DNA of 53,808 nt from an uncultured Ruminococcus sp. (GCA_934463425.1 CAKSJP010000015.1:1-53808); one strand, 5' to 3'; positions 8,750 through 17,683 are shown, counted from the first letter of the stretch. Notes: generated by a model not told the origin, from the sequence alone. A program made the numbers and translations.

Positions 8750-10024
8750 ATGAGAGTAGCAGAGATGAATCGAGAAGCATTGGAAGCATTCGCCGCAGAC
8801 TGCAAAAAGCAGTATGAGGCATTTCAGGCACAGGGTCTGAAGCTGGATATGTCCCGGGGAAAGCCCTCGCCGAAGCAGCTGGATCTGACCAACGGCATCA
8901 CGACCTGCCTGTCCGAAAATGACTATAAGGCAGAAAACGGCCTGGACTGCCGGAACTACGGCTGCTTGGACGGCCTGCCGGAGGCAAAGGCGTTTTTCGC
9001 TCCCATGCTGGGCGTAAAGCCGGAGGATGTTATCGTCTGCGGCAACTCCAGCCTGAACATCATGTACTGGGCGATGTCCCTGGCGATGACCAACGGCATC
9101 ATGGGCAGCAAGCCCTGGGGCAAGTATGACAAGGTGAAGGTGCTCTGTCCGGTGCCGGGCTATGACCGCCACTTTGCCGTCAGCGAATTTCTGGGCATGG
9201 AGCTGGTGAACGTCCCCATGAAGGAGGACGGTCCGGACATGGACATGGTTGAAAAGCTGGTGGCTGAGGATGACACCGTCAAGGCGATCTGGTGTGTGCC
9301 CATGTACTCCAATCCGGGCGGCGTGGTATACAGCGACGAGGTCGTAAAGCGCTTTGCTGCCCTGAAGCCCAAGGCAAAGGACTTCCGTATTTTCTGGGAC
9401 AACGCTTATTGCGTACACCACCTGGTAGACAATCCGCCGGTACAGGCAAACCTGCTGGAGGAGGCAAAGAAGGCCGGCAACGAGGATATCTGCTACATGT
9501 TCGCCTCTACCTCCAAGATCACCCACCCGGGCTCCGGCATCGCCATGATCGCAGCCAGCCAGAACAACCTGGCATATCTGAAGAAGGCACTGGGCTTCTC
9601 CACCATCGGCTATGACAAGATGAACCAGCTGCGTCACCTGCGGTTCTTCGGCGGCAAGTTCGAGAACCTGGTAGAACATATGAAGAAGCACAAGGCACTC
9701 ATCGCGCCGAAGTTCCAGATCGTCGAGAACACCCTGGAACAGGAGCTGGCAGATCTGGGCATTGCCAACTGGTCGAACCCCCAGGGCGGCTATTTCATCT
9801 CCTTCAACCAGAAGGGCTGCGCAAAGCGCATCGTCTCTCTGTGCAAGGAGGCAGGCGTTGTCCTGACCGGCGCTGGTGCATCCTTCCCTCACGGTGTGGA
9901 CCCCGAGGACGAGAACATCCGTATCTCTCCCACATTCCCCACAGAGGAAGAACTCCAGATGGCGATGAACGTATTTGTCTGCGCTGCAAAGCTGGCTGCC
10001 GCAGAACAGGCACTGGCAAAATAA
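8750..10024 (+). CDS. PLP-dependent aminotransferase, aspartate aminotransferase subgroup Ic (Aminotran_MocR family)
   Basis: A 424-residue fold-type I aminotransferase. The PLP lysine is K256 in FASTSKITHPGSG. Other family marks are MSRGKPSPKQLDL near the N-terminus, PVPGYDRHF, WCVPMYSNPGG and WDNAYCVHHL. It likely moves amino groups between aspartate or another amino acid and 2-oxoglutarate in the cytosol. The start at 8750 uses a weak GGTGAG site. A better AAAAAGGAG site lies 35 nt upstream, on the far side of a hairpin. ATG 8765 is an alternative start. It is monocistronic, with its own promoter and terminator. Confidence 0.9.
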   Translation: MRVAEMNREALEAFAADCKKQYEAFQAQGLKLDMSRGKPSPKQLDLTNGITTCLSENDYKAENGLDCRNYGCLDGLPEAKAFFAPMLGVKPEDVIVCGNSSLNIMYWAMSLAMTNGIMGSKPWGKYDKVKVLCPVPGYDRHFAVSEFLGMELVNVPMKEDGPDMDMVEKLVAEDDTVKAIWCVPMYSNPGGVVYSDEVVKRFAALKPKAKDFRIFWDNAYCVHHLVDNPPVQANLLEEAKKAGNEDICYMFASTSKITHPGSGIAMIAASQNNLAYLKKALGFSTIGYDKMNQLRHLRFFGGKFENLVEHMKKHKALIAPKFQIVENTLEQELADLGIANWSNPQGGYFISFNQKGCAKRIVSLCKEAGVVLTGAGASFPHGVDPEDENIRISPTFPTEEELQMAMNVFVCAAKLAAAEQALAK

Positions 10025-10078
10025 CACCCTGCCGTACACGTTTTCCGGAACGGCGGCACATCGATAAACGCAATTTTC

Positions 10079-10109
10079 GGACGGACGGCACCAGCAGTCC
10101 GTCCTTTTT
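10079..10109 (+). terminator. Intrinsic terminator of the aminotransferase gene
   Basis: GGACGGAC (10079-10086) pairs with GTCCGTCC (10097-10104), followed by T5 and GTT. Confidence 0.92.
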
Positions 10110-10179
10110 GTTGTCCGGCAATTATCACAAAAAACCATTTTTTAATTTGTGCACTATCCCGGTCAGATCGGAAACCATG

Positions 10180-10240
10180 GCGAAAAAATATACGATTTTC
10201 CGGAAAAATATACGATTTTGCGGAAAACAGATTGACATTC
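10180..10240 (+). promoter_or_regulatory. Direct-repeat operator candidate upstream of yicI
   Basis: AAAAATATACGATTTT occurs at 10184-10199 and exactly again at 10204-10219, a 20-bp period (about two helical turns). A degenerate third unit (CGGAAAACAGATT) runs into the -35 box. Each unit has partial dyad symmetry (CGnAAAA...TTTTnCG). The position upstream of and overlapping the promoter suggests binding of an activator or repressor. The ROK protein at 7.3 kb is one candidate. Confidence 0.65.
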
Positions 10241-10261
10241 CAGTGATAAATATGGTACAAT
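10232..10261 (+). promoter_or_regulatory. Promoter of yicI
   Basis: TTGACA (10232-10237), 18-bp spacer, TACAAT (10256-10261). The leader of ~97 nt ends in a strong GCAGGAGG ribosome site. Confidence 0.8.
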
Positions 10262-10363
10262 GAACTTACATGTAGATGGGTACGGGCACAGGCTGACACT
10301 CCGGTGTACCGGAAAGTCGCATGGAATACAAAACATTCTATTTTTATATGCAGGAGGTACTCC

Positions 10364-12703
10364 ATGAAATTTTCTGACGGACTCTGGCTCAACCAGAGAG
10401 GCTTTGACGTTTCCTATGCAGTTCAGGCATATGATGTCACTACCACCAAAAACAGCATCAAGATCTTTGCCACTTCCAGTGCGATCTGGAACCGTGCAAT
10501 GACACTGGGCGGTGTCGCATTCGAGATCACATACACCGCCGTCGCACCGGACGTGATCCGTGTGCACATCTGCCACCACAAGGGCGGCCTGCAGAACAAG
10601 CCCCAGTTTGAGCTGAATCTCCCGGAGGGCTATGTGCCGGACGAGATCCGCGACGAAGAGGGCTTCGTTTCCATGACTGCCGGAAAGACCACCGTTACCA
10701 TTAAGAAGGGCACAGACGGCTGGGATGTTTCCTTCACCCGTGACGGAAAGCGCCTCACCGGCGGCGGCTGGCGTTCTACCTCCTATATCCAGGAGAACAA
10801 GTTCCACCGCGATGCACGTCTGGCGGTCCAGACCGACGACGACTTCTTCAACTATCCCCAGGATGCCCACAACACCTTTATGCGGGAACAGCTGACCCTG
10901 GATGTCGGCGAGTGCGTCTACGGCTTCGGCGAAAAGTTCACTACCTTCGTCAAGAACGGTCAGAACGTAGAAAACTGGAACTCCGACGGCGGCACATGCT
11001 CCGAGCAGAGCTATAAGTGCATCCCGTTCTATATCACCTCCAACAAGTACGGCGTTCTGGTCAACAGCGCGGACAAGGTTTCCTTCGAGGTGGCTTCGGA
11101 TACCATCAACAAGGTCTCCTTCACCGTTCCGGGCGAAGAGCTGGACTACTTCCTTATCGGCGGCGAAAGCCTGGAGGAGGTTCTGGTGAACTACACCGAC
11201 CTCACCGGAAAGCCGGCACTGCCGCCGGCAAAGACCTTTGGTCTGTGGCTGTCCACCTCCTTCACCACAACCTATGATGAAGAGACCGTTACCTCCTTCA
11301 TCGACGGCATGGCAGAGCGCGACATTCCGCTCCAGATGTTCCACTTCGACTGCTTCTGGATGAAGGAGTACCAGTGGACTGACTTCGAGTGGGATCTGGA
11401 TCAGTTCCCGGATCCGCCGGCAATGCTGAAGCGTCTGGCAAGCCGCGGCCTGGGTCTGTGCTGCTGGATCAACCCGTATATCTCCCAGAAATCCAAGCTG
11501 TTCGACATCGGCATGGAAAAGGGCTATTTCATCAAGAACCCGGACGGCAGCGTATTCCAGACCGATCTGTGGCAGCCGGGCATGGCGATCGTAGACTTCA
11601 CCAATCCGGAAGCTGCCAAGTGGTTCGCTGCCGGCGTGCGCAAGCTGTGTGAGATGGGCGTTACTGCCATCAAGACGGACTTCGGCGAGCGTATCCCCAC
11701 CAAGGCAGTATATTACAACGGTGCAGATCCGATCCATATGCACAACTATTACACCTATCTGTACAACAAGACCGTATTCGAGGTACTGGAAGAATACTAC
11801 GGCAAGGGACAGGCATGCCTGTTTGCCAGAAGCGCCACTGTCGGCGGTCAGAAGTTCCCGGTACACTGGGGCGGCGACTGCTCCGCAGAGTACACCTCCA
11901 TGGCAGAGACACTCCGCGGCGGACTGTCCCTGTGCTCCTCCGGCTTCGGCTTCTTCAGCCACGATATCGGCGGCTTTGAAGCAAAAGCTTCTCCGGACGT
12001 TTACAAGCGCTGGTGCGCATTCGGTCTGATGTCCACCCACAGCCGTCTCCACGGTTCGACTTCTTACCGTGTGCCGTGGAACTTCGACGAGGAATCCTGC
12101 GATGTCCTGCGCTTCTTCACCAAGCTCAAGGGCAAGCTGATGCCGTACCTGTTCGCACAGGCAGTCAAGACCCACACCACCGGTATCCCGATGATGCGCC
12201 CCATGGTCATGGACTACACCGACGATATCGCATGCCGCTATCTGGATCAGCAGTACATGCTGGGTGACAACCTGCTGTGCGCACCGGTATTCCGCGAGGA
12301 CGGCGTGGCAAACTTCTACCTGCCAGAGGGCAAGTGGTATGACATCATCACCGGAAAGACCTATGAAGGCGGCAAGTATCACGCTGTGACCTGCACCTTT
12401 ATGGAAATGCCGGTTCTGGCAAAGCCGAACTCCATCGTGACCTTCGGCGCATTCGAGAACCAGTTCGAGTATGACTATCTGGACGGCGCAGATGCAATGA
12501 TCTGCAACCTGGAGGACGGCAAGACCGCCGAGGCATCCATCTATGATACCAAGGCAAATCTGGTGCTGACCCTCAAGGCAAGCCGCAAGGGCAACGTCAT
12601 CTCCATCGAGAGCAGCGAAACCAACAAGACCTTTACCGTTTCTGTGGCAGGCACCGACAAGAAGATCACCATGCAGGGCGGCAAGGGCGAGATCACACTG
12701 TAA
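10364..12703 (+). CDS. yicI: Alpha-xylosidase, glycoside hydrolase family 31
   Basis: A 779-residue GH31 enzyme, close in length and sequence to E. coli YicI (772). It releases alpha-linked xylose from xyloglucan-type oligosaccharides such as isoprimeverose. The catalytic nucleophile is D439 (KTDFGERIP) and the acid/base D505 (HWGGDCSAEY). The strongly conserved FARSATVGGQKFPVHWGGD and FGFFSHDIGGFE segments match the xylosidase branch rather than alpha-glucosidases. No signal peptide is seen, so it acts in the cytoplasm on imported oligosaccharides. The start at 10364 is set by GGAGG 7 nt upstream. The promoter carries two direct repeats, suggesting substrate control. Confidence 0.95.
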   Translation: MKFSDGLWLNQRGFDVSYAVQAYDVTTTKNSIKIFATSSAIWNRAMTLGGVAFEITYTAVAPDVIRVHICHHKGGLQNKPQFELNLPEGYVPDEIRDEEGFVSMTAGKTTVTIKKGTDGWDVSFTRDGKRLTGGGWRSTSYIQENKFHRDARLAVQTDDDFFNYPQDAHNTFMREQLTLDVGECVYGFGEKFTTFVKNGQNVENWNSDGGTCSEQSYKCIPFYITSNKYGVLVNSADKVSFEVASDTINKVSFTVPGEELDYFLIGGESLEEVLVNYTDLTGKPALPPAKTFGLWLSTSFTTTYDEETVTSFIDGMAERDIPLQMFHFDCFWMKEYQWTDFEWDLDQFPDPPAMLKRLASRGLGLCCWINPYISQKSKLFDIGMEKGYFIKNPDGSVFQTDLWQPGMAIVDFTNPEAAKWFAAGVRKLCEMGVTAIKTDFGERIPTKAVYYNGADPIHMHNYYTYLYNKTVFEVLEEYYGKGQACLFARSATVGGQKFPVHWGGDCSAEYTSMAETLRGGLSLCSSGFGFFSHDIGGFEAKASPDVYKRWCAFGLMSTHSRLHGSTSYRVPWNFDEESCDVLRFFTKLKGKLMPYLFAQAVKTHTTGIPMMRPMVMDYTDDIACRYLDQQYMLGDNLLCAPVFREDGVANFYLPEGKWYDIITGKTYEGGKYHAVTCTFMEMPVLAKPNSIVTFGAFENQFEYDYLDGADAMICNLEDGKTAEASIYDTKANLVLTLKASRKGNVISIESSETNKTFTVSVAGTDKKITMQGGKGEITL

Positions 12704-12710
12704 TTTTATC

Positions 12711-12757
12711 ACAGCAGCGCATTCTGTCCTCTCTGAAAAGGGGACGGATGCTGTTTT
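12711..12757 (+). terminator. Weak terminator-like hairpin after yicI
   Basis: ACAGCA...GCATTCTGTCC pairs imperfectly with GGGACGGATGCTGT and is followed by TTTT. It may be partial, since the next gene starts only 30 nt later. Confidence 0.45.
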
Positions 12758-12786
12758 AAAGCAGATCAGAAAGAAAGGCGGCAGTC

Positions 12787-13209
12787 ATGAAAAAAGGAAA
12801 AACCAAAGACGGACTGGAGTATCTCTGGACGGACAAAAAGCGCACGCTCTTCGGGCTGCCCCTGTCTTTTACCCGGTATTATCTGACAGAGAGCCGGCTC
12901 ATCACACGCACAGGTCTTTTGAAGGTCGTAGAGGATGAACTGGATATCTACCGCATCACCGACAAAAAAATGGAGCTGCCCCTGAACCAGCGCATTTTCG
13001 GCTGCGGCACGATCATTTTGTTCAGCAAGGATGTCGATACACCGGAAAAGCACATCCACTCCATCAAAAATCCCCGACAGGTCTCTGATCTGATCACCGC
13101 GCTCATCAATGAACAGCGCGACCGCTTCGGCATCCGCGGACGGGATATGATGGGTCCGGCAGGCATGCCGCCGGAAGCATGGGGAGACGGCGACTGCTGC
13201 AATGAGTAA
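12787..13209 (+). CDS. Bacterial PH-domain (DUF304-like) protein
   Basis: A 140-residue soluble protein resembling the bacterial PH (bPH2) fold: a run of beta strands (RTLFGLPLSFTRYYLTESRLITRTG, VEDELDIYRITDKKMELPLN, CGTIILFSKD) and a C-terminal helix (RQVSDLITALINEQRDRFG). The function is unknown; family members are often tied to membranes or envelope stress. The ribosome site is AAAGGCGG at 12775-12782. The last eight bases overlap the next gene, so the two are translationally coupled. Confidence 0.75.
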   Translation: MKKGKTKDGLEYLWTDKKRTLFGLPLSFTRYYLTESRLITRTGLLKVVEDELDIYRITDKKMELPLNQRIFGCGTIILFSKDVDTPEKHIHSIKNPRQVSDLITALINEQRDRFGIRGRDMMGPAGMPPEAWGDGDCCNE

Positions 13210-14341
13210 GGCAGTCAGACAACCCGTGGGAAAAAGAGAAAAGGAGGTCCTGAACACATTGCTTTCTTTTATCACAGAAAAGCAGTCCTCGTGGGAAAAA
13301 CTACAGGCGGAGACACGCCCGATCTTTATCTACGGGATGGGCGATGGTGCAGAAAAGATCATGCGTGTCTTTCGGGAAAAGTCCATTCCGCTTGCCGGCA
13401 TTTTTGCAAGCGACGAATTTGTACGCGGCCACTCGTTCGCCGGCTATCAGGTGCGAAAGCTTTCCGAGATCGAAGCCCAGGTAGACGACTTTGTGATCGT
13501 CCTGGCGTTTGCCGCCGGATATCAGTCCCTGGTGGATAAGATCGTAGAGCTGGGACAGCGCCACACCCTCATTGTACCGGATGTTCCGGTAGCAGGCGGC
13601 GGACTGTTCACCTATGACTACTGCGTCGAGCACGCGGCGGAGCTGGAAGAGGTCTATGAGATGCTGGCGGACGACGAGTCCCGCCGGGTCTATGCCAATA
13701 TCATCAACTTCCGCATCAGCGGCAATATCCGCTGGCTCATGGATGTCACCACACCCAAGAGCGACATCTACCGCAAGATCATAAAGCTGACACCCAACGA
13801 GGTCTATGTGGATCTGGGCGCATACAACGGCGACACCATCGAAGAGGTGCTGCAATACACCCGGGGCAAATATATCCGCATCTACGGCGTAGAGCCGGAC
13901 CGAAAGAACTTCAAAAAGCTGTGCAAGTCACTGGAAGGCATGAACTATGTCTACGCCTATAACGCCGTAGCATGGTGCAAGGACACCACCGTGCCCTTCT
14001 CCACCAAGGCCGGGCGGCAGTCCGCCGTTTCGGCATTCGGACAGGAGATCGACGCGCGCTCGGTGGACAGCATCCTCCAGGGCAGACCGGCGACCATCAT
14101 CAAAATGGACGTAGAGGGCTGTGAGCGAGAGGCACTCTGGGGTGCGTCTCAGACCATCGCCCACTTCTCCCCGAAGCTGATGGTTTCGCTGTACCACCGG
14201 AACGAGGACATCTTCGCCCTGCCGCTGCTGATCCGGCGGCTGAACCCGGGCTATGACCTGTATATCCGGCATCAGCTGTATATCCCGGCGTGGGAGACCA
14301 ATCTCTACGCCGTACCCTCCCACAGCAATTCTCTGACATAA
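13202..14341 (+). CDS. FkbM-family methyltransferase with N-terminal nucleotide-binding-like domain
   Basis: A 379-residue protein. Residues ~40-140 form a Rossmann-like domain (PIFIYGMGDGAEKIMRVF) of the kind found on sugar-modifying proteins. Residues ~190-370 are an FkbM-type SAM methyltransferase (VYVDLGAYNGDTIEE SAM loop, YGVEPDRKNFKKL, IIKMDVEGCEREAL). FkbM proteins O-methylate sugars or lipids. It probably modifies a surface glycan, but the substrate cannot be read from sequence. It starts inside the PH-domain gene (8-bp overlap) and ends 19 nt before a strong terminator. Confidence 0.85.
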   Translation: MSKAVRQPVGKREKEVLNTLLSFITEKQSSWEKLQAETRPIFIYGMGDGAEKIMRVFREKSIPLAGIFASDEFVRGHSFAGYQVRKLSEIEAQVDDFVIVLAFAAGYQSLVDKIVELGQRHTLIVPDVPVAGGGLFTYDYCVEHAAELEEVYEMLADDESRRVYANIINFRISGNIRWLMDVTTPKSDIYRKIIKLTPNEVYVDLGAYNGDTIEEVLQYTRGKYIRIYGVEPDRKNFKKLCKSLEGMNYVYAYNAVAWCKDTTVPFSTKAGRQSAVSAFGQEIDARSVDSILQGRPATIIKMDVEGCEREALWGASQTIAHFSPKLMVSLYHRNEDIFALPLLIRRLNPGYDLYIRHQLYIPAWETNLYAVPSHSNSLT

Positions 14342-14360
14342 ATCCCATATAAGCAAAAGA

Positions 14361-14398
14361 ATCCCTGCACCGGTAAGCCGATGCAGGGATATTTTTTA
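14361..14398. terminator. Bidirectional terminator between the methyltransferase and AEC genes
   Basis: ATCCCTGCA (14361-14369) pairs with TGCAGGGAT (14382-14390), with ATTTTTT after it on the plus strand. It serves the plus-strand operon and probably also the convergent AEC gene. Confidence 0.9.
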
Positions 14399-14427
14399 TG
14401 CGTAAGATGCGCTGTCCGGTATTGCCT

Positions 14428-15360
14428 TTACAAAAGCGCCGACAGCCCCGTAAAGAGCTTTACGATCAGCGGCATGGTCAGCATAGATACCAGCGTAGTC
14501 ACCGCGAAAATGTGGGACGCATACCCGTGGTTCATGTCATGCTTCTGGCACTGGAGCGTACACATCGCCGCCGAGGGCGCAGCCATCAGCACCAGTACCA
14601 CCAACCGGATCTCCTCCGGAATAAAGCCCAGCGGCACGAACAGCACCGCCAGCGCCGCCGGAACGATCAGCAGCTTTACTGCGCTGACATAATACACCCG
14701 GGGATTTTTCAGCGCCCGGAACAGATCTGCCTGTGCCACGCTGATGCCGGAAGCGATCATCGCCATAGGCGTGTTCAGCCCGGCGACATAGTCGAACGTC
14801 TTTCCCAGCAGCTCCGGCAGCGGGATCCGGAAAAAGAACAGCAGCAGACCGATGGCGATGCCGATCATAGTGGGCGAACAGAGCTTTTTCAGCAGTGCCT
14901 TCCGGTCGTTCTGACCCGTCAGCAGCATGATGCCGTGCGTCCAGGCGAAGCAGAAAAACACCGTCAGAAATGCCGAGGTATAAAACACGCCCTCATTTCC
15001 CAGCAGCGCCCCGGCGAGAGGGATTCCCATAAAGCCGCAATTGCTGTAAATGGCAGAAAAGCGCTCGATCTCCGTCTCACGCCCCGGCTTCTGCCGGATG
15101 AGCAGATACACCGCCCCGATGAACAGCACATAGGTCACCGCCGCCAGCAGGAACGTCCACAGCATATTGACCACCAGCCGCGATTCATATTCCACATCGG
15201 CATAGGCATTCACCACCAGCACCGGGGTGACGATCTCCAAAACAAAGTTGGAGAACTGCCTGCCGCCGTTTTTGTCCACGACCTTTGTCCGATAGGCGAT
15301 GATGCCCACCACATTCAGCAGCAGCATCAGCACCGCCTGTTTCAAAATAATCAGCGCCAA
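14428..15360 (-). CDS. AEC-family (auxin efflux carrier type) transporter
   Basis: A 310-residue integral membrane protein with about ten hydrophobic segments and the AEC/BASS-like repeat pattern (ATG-free N-terminus ALIILKQAVLMLLLNVVGIIAYR, then SNCGFMGIPLAGALLG). Relatives export organic acids or auxin-like compounds; the substrate here is unknown. The start is a TTG at 15360, with GAGGAGAG 8 nt upstream. A hairpin with a T-tract lies between its apparent -10 and the start. Confidence 0.88.
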   Translation of the reverse strand: MALIILKQAVLMLLLNVVGIIAYRTKVVDKNGGRQFSNFVLEIVTPVLVVNAYADVEYESRLVVNMLWTFLLAAVTYVLFIGAVYLLIRQKPGRETEIERFSAIYSNCGFMGIPLAGALLGNEGVFYTSAFLTVFFCFAWTHGIMLLTGQNDRKALLKKLCSPTMIGIAIGLLLFFFRIPLPELLGKTFDYVAGLNTPMAMIASGISVAQADLFRALKNPRVYYVSAVKLLIVPAALAVLFVPLGFIPEEIRLVVLVLMAAPSAAMCTLQCQKHDMNHGYASHIFAVTTLVSMLTMPLIVKLFTGLSALL

Positions 15361-15379
15361 AACCAGATCTCTCCTCTAT

Positions 15380-15420
15380 CCCAAAAATGGGTGGAGTCGG
15401 ACATCCCGATTTCCACCCAT
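15380..15420 (-). terminator. Hairpin with T-tract between dpaB and the AEC gene (terminator or attenuator)
   Basis: On the minus strand AATGGGTGGA (from ~15417) pairs with TCCACCCATT (~15395-15386), followed by TTTGGG. It can end dpaB transcription. A TATACT -10-like box at 15430-15425 would start AEC transcripts just before this hairpin. The overlapping CCCATTTTTGGG (15391-15380) offers an alternative fold. Confidence 0.65.
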
Positions 15421-15494
15421 TTTCAGTATAGCACATTTTTTTGGATTTTCTGTGACTGCCGGAAAAATAGCCCCAGAATTTTTCCGGTGACGCC

Positions 15495-16076
15495 TTAGAG
15501 CAGCACCGGCTGTAACTGTTGGTGCGCCAATGCCAGTGCCGCGGTCTCCGGCAGCCGGGAAAAATCCGCCACCAGAGATGCCGGCTTCTCCGCCGGGGCA
15601 TCCTGGCGCAGCGGCACGAAGTAATAGTTCCGGGTATTCAGCAGCAGCCCGATGTTTTTCGCCGAAGCCCCCAGGGCATCGTTGGTGGCGATGGCGAGGA
15701 CAATGGGCTTTTGCCGCCGGAGCATGGACTTCACCGCCATAGTTGCCGTGCCGTCCGTGATGCCATACGCCAGCTTTGCGGCAGTGTTGGCGGTACAGGG
15801 TGCAACGATCAGCAGGTCTAACAGATCCTTTGGCCCAAGCGGTTCTGCCGCCGGGATGGTGCGGATGGCTGCCCTGCCGCAGATCTCTTCCAGTTCTGCG
15901 ACACGATCCGCCGCCTTGCCAAAGCGCGTATCCGTTGCGGCGGCATGCTCCGAGAAAATCGGCGTCAGCTCTGCCCCTGCCTCCCGGAGCTTTGCCGCCT
16001 GTGCAAATGCGGCGGAAAAGGTACAAAACGAACCGGTCACCGCAAACCCGATCCGCTTACCTGTCAGGTCTTTCAT
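15495..16076 (-). CDS. dpaB: Dipicolinate synthase subunit B (spore pigment/DPA synthesis)
   Basis: A 193-residue flavoprotein-fold subunit (KRIGFAVTGSFCTF at the N-terminus; LLIVAPCTANTAAKLAYGITD; KPIVLAIATNDALG). With DpaA it oxidises a lysine-pathway intermediate to dipicolinic acid in the mother cell during sporulation. The start at 16076 follows AGAGGAGA. It overlaps the last 20 bases of the dpaA C-terminal fragment (stop at 16057-16059), the normal dpaAB junction. The remainder of dpaA lies 5 kb away beyond an inserted element, so dpaB would be separated from the dpaA promoter until excision. Confidence 0.93.
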   Translation of the reverse strand: MKDLTGKRIGFAVTGSFCTFSAAFAQAAKLREAGAELTPIFSEHAAATDTRFGKAADRVAELEEICGRAAIRTIPAAEPLGPKDLLDLLIVAPCTANTAAKLAYGITDGTATMAVKSMLRRQKPIVLAIATNDALGASAKNIGLLLNTRNYYFVPLRQDAPAEKPASLVADFSRLPETAALALAHQQLQPVLL

Positions 16077-16160
16077 AGGCAAGTCTCCTCTCTTCCAGCA
16101 TATTGCAGATGGTATCCGCGATGATCTCCCCGGCGGTTCTGGGTGCATCCTTCCCCGGCG
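16057..16160 (-). CDS. dpaA: Dipicolinate synthase subunit A, C-terminal fragment (3' part of interrupted dpaA)
   Basis: In frame and running into the dpaB start, this encodes PGKDAPRTAGEIIADTICNMLEERR... It ends with a TAA overlapping dpaB by 20 bp. In Bacillus SpoVFA the C-terminus reads LPGIVAPKTAGQILANVLSKLL (from memory), so this is the missing tail of DpaA. It has no start codon of its own and follows the recombinase stop directly. Joined at the 6-bp core 16155-16160 to the 5' part at 21179-21962, it completes an 888-bp frame (295 residues). Confidence 0.88.
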
Positions 16161-16180
16161 CGGCGGCGGGGCGTTGACAC
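16160..16180 (-). other. Attachment site at the dpaB-side end of the element
   Basis: Element arm (16165-16180) adjoining the core at 16155-16160 and the dpaA C-terminal sequence beyond. Together with 21156-21178 it would reconstitute a dyad attP when the element is a circle. Confidence 0.75.
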
Positions 16181-16181
16181 A

Positions 16182-17642
16182 TTACCGCAAAAGGATCTCC
16201 CCGTGATCCGGAAACAGCCGCACCTCCCGGAAGAGCAGTCCGGCTGCCTGACGGCGCAGGGACAGCCCGGCGGACTCCCACCACGCCGCCCATGCCTCCG
16301 GCGAGACCGCTTCCGGCTTCGGCGCGCTCCGGCGGAGCGTCTCCTCCAGCTGTCCGCGCTCCTGCCCCAGGCGCTCCAGTTCCTCCCGGAGGAACGCCGC
16401 TGCATTTTCAGAACGCCCCAGCTCTGCCGCAAGCCGCCGCATGCGCTGTTCCACTTCCTCCAGGGCAGCCGCTTCCGGCGGTGTCTTTGGCGGCGCGCCG
16501 GCATAGGGCAATAGCCGCTGCGCCTGCTGTGCCAGGATCGGCGCGGCGGCACGCTCCACCGTCTCCGTCCGCAGCCCCGGCAATCCGGCGCAGATGCCCT
16601 GGCGCTTTCCCCGGCAGACAAAATAGGTGTACGCCGCACCCCTGCCGTTGTTCCGCGCATAGCAATGCGTACCGCACAGGCCGCACACCGCCAAGCCCTG
16701 CAGCCAGGAGCCGTGCCCTGTGCCCCGATTGGTCGCGCCGCCCCGTGCGGCAAGCCGCTCCTGCACCGCGAGCCAGAGGTCGCTTTCCACAATGCCCGGA
16801 TGCAGCCCGGCGGCAGCATGCTCTCCGGCAAGCCGGGTCAGCTTCGTGCCCCTTCGCGCCGCCGGGTCGCCGTAGATGATACAGCCGTTGCCCTGACAGT
16901 ATGCCTCCAGGGGATGGGTCAGCACCACGCCCTGTTCCTGCAAATACACGGTGCTGCGGAGATCCCCCTGCAAGTATACCGGACTGCGCAGGATCCGGAG
17001 CACGCCGCTGTTCGACCAGGGCTTTCCCTGTCGGGTGCGCCGTCCTGCGCCGTTTGCCTCATGCACCAGCTGCTCCACGTTCTGTCCCTCGACCCCGTAT
17101 CCGGTATAAAATGCCAGAACCTGCGCCGCCTCCTCCGGCAGAACCTCCAGAGCCGCCGTCCCCCCGGGACACTGCCGGTATCCAAAGGGCGGCGTGCCCC
17201 CCAGCGCCATCTGCTGCGCGGCACGGGCATAGTAGTTATCCCGGACGCGCCCGGCGATGGTCTTTTGCTCCAGCTCAGCGAACATCATCAGCAGATTCAG
17301 CAGCATGCCGCCGATCTCCGTCTGGGTGTCGAAGCGCTCCCGGACGGAGTGCAGCGTCACGCCCCGGCTGCGGAACAGCTGCATCATCCCGGCGAAATCG
17401 CACAGCGACCGGGAGATGCGGTCCAGCTTATACACATAGACGCTCTGGATGCTGCCGGCCTTCACCCCTTCCAACATTTTCTGAAACGCCGGGCGGCACG
17501 TGTTTGTCCCCGTAAAGCCCCGGTCGGTGTACACCTCTGCCGCGGCATCCGGCGGACAAATGCGGCGGCAGTGCTCCACCTGCATCTCAATGGAAATGGA
17601 ATCCGGACGCTCCACCGACTGGCGCGCATAGATCGCGATCAT
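16182..17642 (-). CDS. Large serine recombinase
   Basis: A 486-residue site-specific recombinase. It has an N-terminal resolvase domain with the catalytic serine S9 (YARQS) and the KLDRISRS helix region, a recombinase domain (GGTPPFGYRQ, ~150 onward), a zinc-ribbon (CGLCGTHC...FVCRGKRQGIC) and a C-terminal coiled-coil (EEVEQRMRRLAAELG...LEETLRRS). Three ATG codons stand in a row; the third (17642) has the best spacing (8 nt) from GGAGG. Its stop codon is next to the attachment arm, the usual place for an element's own integrase. No separate excisionase gene is visible. A terminator separates it from the cohesin-like gene, and its promoter is not obvious. Confidence 0.93.
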   Translation of the reverse strand: MIAIYARQSVERPDSISIEMQVEHCRRICPPDAAAEVYTDRGFTGTNTCRPAFQKMLEGVKAGSIQSVYVYKLDRISRSLCDFAGMMQLFRSRGVTLHSVRERFDTQTEIGGMLLNLLMMFAELEQKTIAGRVRDNYYARAAQQMALGGTPPFGYRQCPGGTAALEVLPEEAAQVLAFYTGYGVEGQNVEQLVHEANGAGRRTRQGKPWSNSGVLRILRSPVYLQGDLRSTVYLQEQGVVLTHPLEAYCQGNGCIIYGDPAARRGTKLTRLAGEHAAAGLHPGIVESDLWLAVQERLAARGGATNRGTGHGSWLQGLAVCGLCGTHCYARNNGRGAAYTYFVCRGKRQGICAGLPGLRTETVERAAAPILAQQAQRLLPYAGAPPKTPPEAAALEEVEQRMRRLAAELGRSENAAAFLREELERLGQERGQLEETLRRSAPKPEAVSPEAWAAWWESAGLSLRRQAAGLLFREVRLFPDHGEILLR

Positions 17643-17683
17643 CATCATCACCTCCATGCAGTTTATGCAGGAGCGCCGCCGAA

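Noticed and set aside
17660..17667. CATAAACT, a sigma-E/K-like -10 box in front of the recombinase gene
   Set aside because: A start from it would fall on the ribosome site itself, and no matching -35 is present. The recombinase promoter remains unidentified.
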